A DNA stretch of 64,000 nt, taken from the NCBI GenBank assembly GCA_022925895.1, contig JAKSYS010000173.1:1-64000 (forward strand), written 5' to 3'. Source of the stretch: Fragilaria crotonensis (taxonomy: Eukaryota > Bacillariophyta > Fragilariophyceae > Fragilariales > Fragilariaceae). The notes under the pieces were generated by a model that saw only the letters and a program-made list of their open reading frames with translations, did no database searches and was not told the origin of the DNA. Both the position numbers and the translations under genes were made by a program. Positions within the stretch are counted from its first letter, which is position 1. Each line of letters starts with the position of its first letter. This document shows positions 44,716 through 55,607 of this stretch, in pieces.

Positions 44716-46944
44716 GAAGTGAAACGGCTTTCTGGCAAATTTGCCACTGACACAGCATACGGGAAGCTCAAGTCCCTTCATGGTAATGTTGGTTGCCAGG
44801 TTTACTCACACAAATGTGGATTCAAAGTTGCCTCCCCTATGATGAAGGTTGACGGCAACCATGTTGGAGATTCACTTACTCAATTCATCAGTGATTTTGG
44901 AGTACCGGCTCAGTTGACTTTTGACGGCGCTTCCGTGCAAACTGGACCAAAAACACGGTTCATGGATGCCATTAGACGTTACGAAATCCATGTGTCAGGT
45001 CCGAGACGACCCAATGAAAATCCGGCGGAACAGAGTATCCACGAGATCAAAAAGAGATGGTACCGGATTATGTTGAAGAAAAAGTACCACCAAGATTATG
45101 GGACTACGGATTTGTTTGGGTCTGCGAGACTGAGAATTTATGTTCCAACTTCCAGATATTTCAGAGTACCTTGATTTCGAATTCTATGACTGGGTTACTT
45201 TCCGCAGCAATGCCGGCTTGGGTGAAGTCCAACTTGGGCGTTGGCTCGGTGTGCCTCACCGGGTTGGGCGTTGGATGTCCTATTGGATTCTACCCGACAG
45301 CGCAAGAATCCCAGTTTCGGCCACTACCGTCCAGAGATTGACGAACGATGAGCGTTCCACAGATGATATGAAGCAACAAATGAACAAATACGAAGGCAGA
45401 GAAAGTGAAATCTACTTTTGAGGCTCGGTCATCAGACATCGCAAATGCAATACGAGGTGTTGACTCAAGTAAGATCATCGATCACAAAAATGAAGATGAG
45501 ACCTTCAGTGAGTTCACAAGGGTGATTGACGATGCAATGCTCCCGCATGCTGAAGACGAGATTAACGACAACAAAGGACTAGGGAAGTCAAAAGCAATCA
45601 GTATATTGGCATGGAATTGGCTCTCCTAGAGGTGATGACTGTACGATGGTGCATGTGAAGGTGATCAAGCGTCTTAGGGATGACAAAGGAAATCCCGTTG
45701 GTACGGCGAACGTCAACATATTACTTGATTCCCGAGCATATGAGGTTGAATTCATTAATGGACATGTCGAGGAGCTCACTGCAAATATCATTGCAGAGAA
45801 TCTCATTGCACAGGTAGATGATGAGGGTTGCCGACAAATGATGTTGGAGGAAATACTGGATCATCGTACTACTTCGGAGGCCATCCCGAAGAGTCAGGGG
45901 ACATATGTCAATCATTACGGTGTCAAGCGTCAGAAACAGACAACCCGAGGATGGGAATTGTTAATTCAGTGGAAAGACGGATCCGCGGACTGGGTTACTC
46001 TGAAAGATTTCAAAGAATCTTATCCCGTTGAGTTGGCCCTGTATGCGGTTGACCAAGGAACTGACGATGAACCTGCATTCGCGTGGTGGGTCTCCTACGT
46101 GTTAAAGAATCAGAAACGTATACTCCAGAAAGTGAAAGCAAAATCAAAGTACTGGTCACGTACGCACAAATACGGCGAGCGTGTACCAAAGAACATCAAG
46201 GAGGCGATAGAGATCGATAAGGAGAACGGGAATACCCTTTGGATGGACGCGGGAAAATTAGAAATGAGTAACGTGCGCGTCGCATTTGAATGGTTTGATG
46301 GCGACCCAAGTACTCTAATCGGATACACACAGATAACAGGGCATTTGGTCTTCAATGTGAAACTTGGAGAAAATTTCAGGCGCAAGGCAAGGTACTGTGC
46401 AGATGGACACAAGACGGGAGCACCTGCGTCGGTAACGTATAATACGGTAGTATCCCGAGATTCTGTCCGCATCTTGTTGACCATTGCTGCCCTGAATGAT
46501 CTGAATGTTTTAGGAGCTGACGTGCAGAACGCATTTTTAACAGCACCCAACAAAGAAAAATGCTGGATGATCGCCGGACCCGAGTCTGGACCTGATGAAG
46601 GGAAGACTTTCCTGGTGGTTAAGGCACTCTACGGGTTGAAGTCAGCGAGCTTCAGCTTCCGTTCTTATATGGCAGAGAAGCTTGTCGATCTTGGATTCCA
46701 ATCTTCCTTGGCTGATCCTGATGTTTGGTTAAGAGCTGCATCACAAGGTGGCAAAAAGTGAGTTGATATAGTTGTAGTCAATAATGACTGTTTATGGTTA
46801 AAATTATGGCCCCTTTCAACATTAAAAAGTGATATCTACGCATAAATAATTTGTATTGAGATTTAAATGTATTAAAATCAGAGTATTTAATGAGTTGGTG
46901 ATTGAATTGATGGTTTATCAAACTATGACAAATGTATATTTTTA

Positions 46945-47135
46945 GGAGTCAACAAATCAGTGGGTTCCATAAATTTATTTCTGCTGGAGTCAACAAATTG
47001 TTGGATCCCGTAATTATATTTCTGCTGGACTCAACAAAAGGGTGAATCCCATTAATTAATAATCAACAAATGGTGGATTCCATAATTTGTTTCTACTGCT
47101 GGAGTCAACAAAACCATAAATTTATTTCTGCAGTA
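46945..47135. repeat. Tandem repeat, unit about 50-60 bp, four to five copies
   Basis: Units contain GAGTCAACAAA, then GGRTYCC.TAA, then TTATTTCTGCTG. Copies are diverged and of uneven length. Confidence 0.75.
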
Positions 47136-47679
47136 ACAACCGTTTTCAAGAGATGAATTTGGTGTTTCACATCACTATTAAAATTCATTTATAACAAAAA
47201 GGTTAACAACAAGGTACTGACAATGGCTGGTATTCAAAGATTTACTATTCCAGCTCCATCTGGTTTGAAATTGAAAAAAACCGCCAGAAATTGTGCGTGT
47301 AGGAGGACCACTGTACATCTCTACAGGAATTCAAAGTGCTGATTCTCCCGGACGACTGGTTTCAAATAAGAAATGTACTAAGTGTACGTGTAGCACAACA
47401 CAACAGCAATGACAAGACTGACCAAGAAAACGACGACAAAGTAATCATCGAATGCCAAAAGCACCAACATTCGAGGATTGCCGTGTCGTTGTTCGGTTTA
47501 TAACAACATTGTCATGGTCATTACAATGCAAATGCAGCCAGGCAACAAGGATTGACTCAAGTCAGGTGCCATCAGGGTTGAGTCAAAAAGTGTTGAATTG
47601 TTTGGGGTGCAGCATTGTGTATTTTGGATGAGGGAGAAAAGGAGGAGCCTCGATTTGGTTCGAAGCTTGAATGGATCAG

Positions 47680-47940
47680 AGCGTGAATATACTTAGAGTT
47701 TTAGGCGTGTTTTGAATTTAAATTGTCGTAGCACATAATTTAAACAATGGTCACACAATCCACATGCTGGTATAAATCAACCAACATGTGATGTATTAAA
47801 AATGAGTGTGTATGTACTTGAAGTTTAAGCCTGTTTTGACTTTATAATTGTCATTGTATTCAATTTTAACATTGTAATTACAATCCACATGGTGATATAA
47901 ATCAACAAAGCAAGGGACAAATGTTAAACTATTAAAATGT
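47680..47940. repeat. Diverged tandem duplication, unit about 125 bp
   Basis: Two adjacent copies share GTTTTAGGCGTGTTTTGA-like and CAATCCACATG.TG.TATAAATCAAC blocks in the same order and spacing. Confidence 0.65.
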
Positions 47941-49555
47941 AATATGAATATTAACGATGAATAATCAAACTAAATGTTGTTAACAATTTTATTTGGTGAA
48001 TAGTCCCCGTCCACTCACAATATATATTGAATGCAATTTATTTTTAAAAGTCACCAAAAACCACCTTGTGATGTGCAACTAGTACGATGGGGAACAGTAC
48101 TATGAGTATGTACTCATGTATGTCGATGATATATTGGCAATCTCTTGCGATGCCGCAGCCATTCTCAAGGACGTACAGTCCACATTCAAACTCAAGAATG
48201 ATAAGATTGAGCTTCCGGAGTTTTATCTCGGAGCCTAACTACAAGAGAAGTCCATTAATAACATCAAATGTTGGACGGTATCGAGTCACGATTATGTCAA
48301 AGCAGCCATCCAGAACGTACAAGAAGCAATCAAAGATACATCACGTAAGCTAGTACCTAAGAAGCACGTAGAGACTCCGATGTCAGCATCGTATGTCCCG
48401 GAATTTGGACGTTACTGAAGAATTGAATGAGAAGGACACTACGTTTTTCCAAGAATTAATCGGCGTTCTCCGATGGGCAACGGAAATTGGACGCGTCGAC
48501 ATCCTCTTGGAAGTTTCGTTATTGTCACAGTACCAAGCCAATCCGCGTGAAGGACACTTGGAGCAGTTACTACATATTTTTGGATATTTGCATCGACACG
48601 CAAAGGTCACATTGTATCTATCTCCCGAGCTGCCGATGATCGATTATAGAGAATTCCGAACGAACGAGGATGACTTTGCAGAAGTTTATAGGGATGCCGA
48701 GGAGGCAATGCCCCATCGCAAGCCCATTCCTCGTGGACGCAGTGTGACTACGACGGCATACGTCGACGCTTCTCATGGGGCCAACAAGGTGACACGACGA
48801 TCACATACGGGTTATATCCTTTTCTTATTTGCGCTCCAATTGTGTGGTATGGCAAGAAGCAACAGACAGTGGACACAAGTGCTTTCTCTGCGGAGTTCAT
48901 TGCAATGAAGATTTGTTTAGAGGCAATCAAACATTTGCGATTTAAGTTAGGTTGTTTCGGTGTTCCTCTACCTAAAGGCGAGCCAACACACGTATTCTGT
49001 GACAATGAGAGCGTCGTAAAAAATACTTCAAATGTGGAATCTACGTTAAACAAGAAGCATTCCTCCGTGGCATATCATTTTTGCCAATGGTAAGTTGCTG
49101 CAGGTGTCATCTCAGTCACTCATATCTGTTCGGAGTACAATTTGGCTGACTTTTTGTTTGGTGAATGGATGTATTGAGAACTTCTGTCGAATTGAGTTCA
49201 TGAGGCCCATTGTACCCAATTCGAGGGGACCAAGTATAAATTATGGCATGATACGGTCTTACCGTACTGTCATATTCGCATTGCGGATGTCAGCATCTTT
49301 TCATACGATTGCACGTTCCATGATCTATTAGTGGGCAATCCGAACTGAATGCATAGTATAGACATATAATTCTTCTTTTAATCTAATCTTTGTAAGTTGG
49401 ATCAACCTTGTCAATGTTATCACAGCTACTTTTACTTGATAACTGGTTTTGGCTGAAGTCTTGGAAAAAAATCTCTCGGGGTATATGAAGCTAGTCTTCT
49501 TGTGTACCCCGTCGTTTCTGCGTATTATATATTATATCCTACTATATTATAAATT

Positions 49556-49564
49556 AATTGTGTG

Positions 49565-49596
<32 letters not shown>

Positions 49597-49603
49597 TGCG
49601 TCT
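49556..49603. repeat. (GT)n and (GCGT)n microsatellite
   Basis: A run of GT dinucleotides passes into GCGT tetranucleotides. Confidence 0.9.
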
Positions 49604-49815
49604 GTTACGGAGTATGACCACTCTGGGGTACTGGATCAAATGAATACTGTCTGAATTTTTTCACTGTGCGCAATACGCAGTACAGTGGTCTCATACTCGG
49701 AGTATATGTCATACATGCATACTGGAGTACTCCGTAAGCGATGTCGGTAAGATTTGCATATACGTAGTTGCGTCAGTGCGTGCGTCTGTTACGGAGTATG
49801 ATCACTCTGGGGTAC
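49595..49815. repeat. Direct repeat pair, about 40 bp, 180 bp apart
   Basis: GTCTGTTACGGAGTATGA, followed after one changed base by CACTCTGGGGTACTG, occurs near 49,600 and again near 49,783. A third, weaker version (GTACGGAGTACGACCAGG) is at about 49,914. Confidence 0.75.
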
Positions 49816-50639
49816 TGCACTACTTGCGTATAGTACTGAACTGTACAAACAGTAACTACGGAGCTTCGCCAGGGTTGAGTACTGAAAGTAAACAGTAACA
49901 GTAAAAGTAGTGGTACGGAGTACGACCAGGTTGGGGGTACTGTACGTCCAGTTTCCTGTAGTATAATAAAATAACTCAGATATTGTCGTACTTGTACTGT
50001 ATTTTCAAAAGTAATCGTATATATCTATTTTTTTTAATCCACGTAATGACGTAGCAATTGCGGTAGAAAAGTACATGGTACAAATTTTTCAGTAGAAACC
50101 TACACGGAAGAAATGTTTCACTGTGTACAGCAATGTATATTGTATAACGTGGTACGAATCGTTGTGTAGAAAGGACAACAATTTTATGTACAAGTACTCC
50201 GTTAATGCCATATCCAGTTTGTTCGATCTGTCTAGAAATACTGGAAAATGTATTTTGAATTCCAGATTCCAATGCTCAGCAATGTTTATCTTACATACAA
50301 TGCAGCGACATTTCACAGGTAGACCGATACTACTGGGACATCCGGAAAACCGGGTGGTCGAGGACGTGGAGGACATAATTATGGAGCAATGCAATCAAAT
50401 GACCGAAATATTAGAACTCTAGAAAAGAGCTCGAAAAATAATGCATCGCATTTGGATGGAAGATAGAGAACAGACACGCTGACAAAGAACGTTATAGACG
50501 TATACAAACACGAACAGTATTTGAAATCAATCGATGGAAAACGGTTAATTAAATTAGGAATCATTGCAATGTAGGCTGGCGCGCGAAGAGCTAGGCAGGC
50601 GAGTAATTGTTGATTCATCGGTCGGCCGACGCGCAACGG
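49816..50639. other. Non-coding region, no supported gene
   Basis: AT-rich sequence with gtac-type palindromes and no recognisable coding region. Confidence 0.5.
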
Positions 50640-51000
50640 CAAAAAGTTCAATAAAAATCCCGGTTCATTATTTCGGTTCATAAAGAATCCCGGTTCATTG
50701 TTCCGGTTCATTAAGTATCCCGGTTCATTTTTCCGGTTCATTGAGAATCCCGATTCATTTTCTCGGTCATTTAGAATACGGTTATTTTCCTCGGTTAATT
50801 AAGAATCCCGATTCATTTCTTTGGTCATACGGAGCCCCGGTTCAATAACTGTATTCTTAAGAAATCAGGTTCATAAAACCGTGTTCATTAAAAATCTGGT
50901 TCATCAAAATCGGTTCATTAAAAATCTGGTTCATCATAATCGGTTCATCGGAAATCTGGTTCATCGAAATCGGTTCAATGGAAATCGTGTTCAGAGCGAT
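50640..51000. repeat. Minisatellite built on CGGTTCATT, about 12 units
   Basis: The first half has a 30-bp period (AAGAATCCCGGTTCATT plus a TTCCGGTTCATT half-unit). The second half has a 28-32-bp period built on AAATCTGGTTCATC and ATCGGTTCATT. Because the period is 30 it stays open on the minus strand as a NRNNEPGFFM-type decapeptide, but no gene context supports translation. Confidence 0.85.
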
Positions 51001-51631
51001 GTCCATACATCCAAACTTGAGCTTGCGGCCGGCCGGCGCAGAAGGAATATTGGCGCCTTCCATCATGATATGGCGTTACATGATCGTTATAAATATCCAC
51101 GAATCCCGTGAACGACATAATTTTTTTGTTCAGGTGTCTGTGCCTAAGATTTATTTTGGGACAAAACAATTCGTATGAGCTCTGCCTGGCAGTACAGTAC
51201 TTCTGTACGGGTTCCGCCATGCTCCCAACAAGAATCACTCGTATTCCCAAAAACTTGAAATGTTAAAAAGTGTTAAACCGGAATTCCGGATGTCCCTGAA
51301 ACAACCACACTATCAGTACAACAATAAACTCCGCCAGTAGCCGAGATTAAACTGAAGACTGTGAACATCCCCACAAAATCAACGCAGCCTTGGGCCGCAC
51401 ATATCCAGTCTGGTTCACAATAAACAAACTCGAGAGGAAAGATTCGAGGCCGACTTGCTCACATGGTTTTATTCTATGAAGCGACTAGAAAGGACGCGGT
51501 AATGCGGCAGCAGGTTTCTGGCTGACTGCTCATTATGTAAATGCAGTCTTTTCTCGTCAGAGAAACCAAAGATCTTCTCCGAGAAAAGCTCTTCCGCTTC
51601 TTTATATTGTGCACCAAGAGGTCAGCAGAAC
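51001..51631. other. Region between minisatellite and ZZ-finger gene
   Basis: No supported gene. A short frame from ATG 51541 is basic and unrecognised and may be 5' UTR of the next gene. Confidence 0.45.
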
Positions 51632-53685
51632 ATGCCTGCATTCGTTATTGCCTCCGAAAACGGGCTTCAAGGCGACGGGCGTGTCCGTTACAGTTCCCGA
51701 CTATGATGTGTGTCGCCTCTCTTACTACTTGAAGTGCGGAACGGTCAGCTGCGGTCTCGATATCATCGTTGACGAGCTTGTCGATTTCAAGAACGCTCAT
51801 AAACTTCCAGAAGCACGTCAAGATGCGATCTTCAGGCTTGCATACGACGACTTTGACCTGGAGAAGCTAGGAAATGTCACAATCTTTCTTGATGATGAGA
51901 ACCAACTACTCCCCAAAGGCACAAGGAATGAGTTCTACGAAGTCTCGACAGTGTCAAACATTCTAGCCATTCAGGAAGATGCCATCCTTGGTGGCCAGCA
52001 TAAGCAGATTCGCAAGATCATGGTTTGCGACAAAGACTGGCTCGAGAAGTACTACGTCAAGCCCTTACAGAATACTCTGGCCGTTTGATTCGTATTTTTT
52101 CAGGTGGGACATCCACGTCTGAAATTGCGAACATTGGCGCGCTCCTCGTCGGCGCCATTCTGAAAGACGACGATGACAAAAGCAATGATCACTGCGATCA
52201 CTGCAAGGAGGTTCTGGAGAATGCGCCTGCAAAAGCGGCTGCGCAGTCAAGTCTTCCACCAAGTGCAGTGCATCCAGGAAACATTGTTCGCATTGCAAGG
52301 GCCTGGATGGCATATGCTGCTGCAACGAAGGCTGCCCAGCCAAGGCCGAGAGCTTGTGCAAGGTCGTGCATTCTCGTATCATCTGTGATTCCTGCAATAC
52401 TCTCCCCATCGAAGGTGCCCGATACAAGTGTAGCACGTGCCCAAACTACGACCTCTGCGAGAAGTGGTACAACAGCGGCGCGCACAACAAGACCCATGCG
52501 TTCGAAAGGTACGCAATAGTCGGGTCCCCTGCGTGCTTTCTACTCCCACGCGAGGAACCCGTCACGCCCAAACACTGCTCGCATTGCAGTGGAGCAGACG
52601 GAAAGTGCATGTGCACCCAAGGCTGCCCAGCCAAGGCCGAGAGCTTGTGCAAGGTCGTGCATTCACGTATCATCTGTGATTTCTGCAATTCTCTCCCCAT
52701 CGAAGGCGCCCGATACAAGTGCAACACGTGCTCAAACTACGACCTCTGCGAGAAGTGCTACAACAGCGGCGCGCACAACAAGACCCATGCCTTCGAAAGG
52801 TACGCAAGAGTCGGGTCCACTGCGTGCTTTCTACTCCCGCGCGAGGAACCCGTCACGCACAAACACTGCTCGCATTGCAGTGGAGCAGACGGAAAGTGCA
52901 TGTGCACCCAAGGCTGCACTGCCAACGCTGAGACCAAGTGCACTGTGGTACATGATGCCACGTGCCGTGCTTGCCAACAGATCGGCATTCGAGGACCTTG
53001 CTACAAGTGTGAGGAGTGCTGGGATATTCATCTCTGCCAAAAGTGCTACGATGCTGATGAGCACGTCCTTACGCATTCCTTCCAGCGGATTGCTCGCGTT
53101 GGATCACGACCCATTTCAATGGTTCCTCGCTCTGGTCCGGAAGTTTCCAAGGCGAAACCTAGCCCTCCCGAAGCGAAGCCAACTTTTGCGACGGCAAGGG
53201 ATGACGTTCCGATCGCGAAAGCTGTCCGCGTCGAAGTCAGTTCCTTCGAGAAAGGACAGATGGTTACTATGATGAACATGTCTTCAAACCCAGACATGAA
53301 TGGCACCAGCGCTGTGGTTCTCAATGTCGTTGGAGACCGCGTCATCGTTGAAGTTCCTAGTCTCTCCAAGAAGAAGATTACAGTCAGGCCCGAGAATCTG
53401 CAGCTTTCCTACACGCCCTTCGCAGTGGGAAGTTTGGTCGAGCTCAAGGACCTTGCCAAAGCGGAAATGAATGGCTTAGTGGCTGTCGTCGTGGAGGCTG
53501 GTGTTGGCTCCGACTACCGCCTTCAAGTGAAACTGTTGGACGATGAGAACCGTATCCTCCGCATCAAGCCTGACAGCCTTAAAATCGTCGAAGATTTTTC
53601 TGAGAATTTAACCGACCAGTCCAAAACCAATCTACGTCTGCACACTTTCACAAAAATTAGCCCATTCATCAGAGTTCTGTCTTGA
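51632..53685 (+). pseudogene. Cysteine-rich protein with three ZZ-type zinc fingers and SH3-like repeats, frame broken
   Basis: A likely start is ATG 51632 (MPAFVIASENG). The next segment (about 51,650-52,080) has VPDYDVCRLSYYLKCGTVSC and a domain I do not know. Then come GTSTSEIANIGALLVGAIL, an acidic linker, and Cys-rich units of the form HCSHC-G-DG-C-C-GC alternating with ZZ fingers: [19 protein letters not shown]..., [19 protein letters not shown]... and [19 protein letters not shown].... ZZ fingers bind two zinc ions and usually mediate protein contacts. Finger 1 reads CEKWYNSG where finger 2 has CEKCYNSG, so it has lost a zinc ligand. Two small beta-barrel repeats follow ([24 protein letters not shown]). 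The frame shifts near 51,655, 52,085 and 52,210, then stays open from about 52,215 to 53685. Either a decaying gene or sequence errors. Confidence 0.68.
52330..52860 (+). repeat. Tandem duplication of about 290 bp coding for ZZ fingers 1 and 2
   Basis: 52,330-52,570 and 52,620-52,860 are nearly identical at DNA level, including silent positions. This points to recent duplication or gene conversion within the gene. The third finger is clearly older. Confidence 0.85.
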
Positions 53686-54464
53686 CATGACATGCTTCCT
53701 GACAATGGCTTGCATTTTTCTCTATATGAGTGAAAAGAACGACGCCGCTGTGCTGTAAGAAGAACTACATCAATGGCTGAATCTCATTTGCATACACAAT
53801 CTTTAGTGATCACGAACCTATTATTCTTTGATGTTCCATTCATTATATATTGAATGGGAAGTGTCATGAACGCCAAAAAACCCTTTGTCTGTCTCGTTCC
53901 GTAAAAGAAATTATGTCTCATCACAGCAACCATTGTATGTTCTCTCTCTCGGTTGACAGTCGGCTCTTGCTGGTCCTTTTCGAATGCACCGTCATCGTCG
54001 TTCGACGCCGCGGTCGATCACTGCGGGAGAAGCGCTTGCATGAGACCTTGTTTATCTACTGTCAGTTCTGCTGTGACTCCAAAATTTGTGCCTTTTGAGG
54101 GAAGGGCTGAGGTGACAGTCTTCCTAATGGGCCTTCCGTGCCTATGAGGCACCGGCAATGACCCAAGCCTAACAACAGCACGGTTCACGTGAAAAAACCA
54201 GTTTATTGAAAGATAATGAGGGCAAGGAAACCCTCACTTGTTTCCTTTCACTGAGTATATGCGGTCATCGTTCACGCAATCGTATGTCCGTGTCACGTGT
54301 ATCCCATGACTCCTCGTTTCTCCCCTTCCCAAATCAAGTCGCAACATTTATATGTCGTACGCATGCCCTTAGATGTTTGCACAGCATGTATACATTGTTG
54401 TTCAGGCCCCATCTTAGCAAGCGAGGTGTGTTTGTGCACAAATGCGAAGAGTAGAGAGTTCCTG
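53686..54464. other. Intergenic region, no supported gene
   Basis: An 82-residue frame from 53,850 has no recognisable features. Nothing else is supported. Confidence 0.5.
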
Positions 54465-55135
54465 TTTTCATTGCTTCAATTTGCGGTGCCATCAAGATTA
54501 GGGTCGCTCGTGGCTGCAAAAGGCCTTCAAAACAAGGTTATCAGTGTTAAGAACTTCGGCCATGGCCATCATCTCCTTCGCAAAGTCAGCTCCAATGATG
54601 GTTCTCTAAAGGTCTTCCGAAGGGCATGAGTCGAAATGCCGAGCCGTAGCCTGTGACCGACGAGAACGCTGCGCCTTCAGTGCCTGTACAGAAGAAAGGC
54701 ATCGATTTCGATAAAAACGAAGCACCTTCCAAAATGTAAGTCAACGATGCAACAAGCAGGGAAGTTCACAGAACCGAGACAGTCTGCAAGTGTTCAAGGC
54801 AGGTGAGCGAGAGGGTACATCTGCGCATATCACTCATGTATGAGAGCACAAACAGGGCAGATTAACGCACAAAAATCACCCTTCCGCTACTCGAACGCCT
54901 CATCAAGGCTTTTACAACAAAAAAGCAGCAATTCGCTTTTGATACAGGCTTTGTTTTTGGCTTTGTGTCTGCAGTCTGCCAAAGAGGATGGAGTGATTGT
55001 AATCAACGAGTCGATGAGTATTTTATCATGACGATAGACGAGGTTGCTTGATGCCAAAAATCTGCGTCAACTGAGTTTTTAGACTACTGAGTGTACGTGT
55101 TGCTACGATATTCAGTCCAAGGATGAAACCAGCCA
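54465..55135 (+). mobile_element. TE2-C: diverged, 5'-truncated copy of TE2
   Basis: Similarity to TE2-A/B begins around the CCATCAAGATTAGGGTCG block and runs to the right terminal repeat GATGAAACCAGCCA (55122-55135), followed by TA. It has many substitutions and gaps, so it is much older than A and B. The left two thirds are absent. Confidence 0.82.
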
Positions 55136-55607
55136 TACGTACACCGTCTTAAAAGGATTGGAGGTCGCAGGAAAAATGCAACGAGAAGCCCAAATGAAAT
55201 CCGAACACATGCTCACATTATTACATTTAATCGTATTAGTAACGACACCACTATCATCTTTCTTACTACCTTTGGTTCACCTTTTTAGGTAAGATTAGTC
55301 AATCCGTTCCAATTTACACGATGCTTGCATCAAGAATCAACATACATTGGGAAATACGAGGTTGTGAGTTCTTCAACATACTATTGTTGACTGAAATAGT
55401 CGCTATTCTTCACTTCATTTTTGAATTTGTGTTCGCTATTCAGTTCTCAGAAAGGACGGGACGGGTAGAAGTTGTAAATTGTGTGTATACTACCGGTAGT
55501 TGTACTCGGAGGAAAACAGCCAGGTTAAAAGGTCTTGGAGATCAATCGCAATCGCTGCAACGGTTCAACTGACGTGCAAACTGTTCTACTCCAGCACTCC
55601 AAAACTG
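55136..55607. other. 5' flank of the LRR gene
   Basis: No gene supported. The reading frame of the LRR protein is open upstream to 55,500 but without an ATG. Confidence 0.5.

Larger units (their letters stand above)
46760..48085. other. AT-rich, repeat-bearing tract within the copia span
   Basis: About 1.3 kb is much more AT-rich than its surroundings and has no coding frame of note. Two tandem arrays lie inside it and are listed separately. I cannot tell whether it is an inserted non-coding element. Confidence 0.55.
44702..49331 (+). mobile_element. Ty1/copia-type LTR retrotransposon fossil, split by LINE H
   Basis: A plus-strand pol relic in copia order: integrase core (about 44,700-45,400), reverse transcriptase (about 46,200-48,230) and RNase H (about 48,390-49,150). 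The sequence style is that of diatom copia elements. It is broken, with roughly half a dozen interruptions, and an AT-rich repeat tract lies within its span. I found no flanking LTRs. The gag and protease parts are not seen. It predates the LINE insertions. Confidence 0.8.

Noticed and set aside
44702-49331. Intact, possibly active copia element
   Set aside because: It is broken in about half a dozen places, lacks recognisable LTRs and gag, and is split by a LINE. It is a fossil.
50640-51000. CRISPR-like array
   Set aside because: Eukaryotic context, units vary and lie directly next to each other without unique spacers of constant length. It is a minisatellite.
53850-54147. Small genes between the ZZ-finger gene and TE2-C
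   Set aside because: Short overlapping frames without codon pattern, domain or context.
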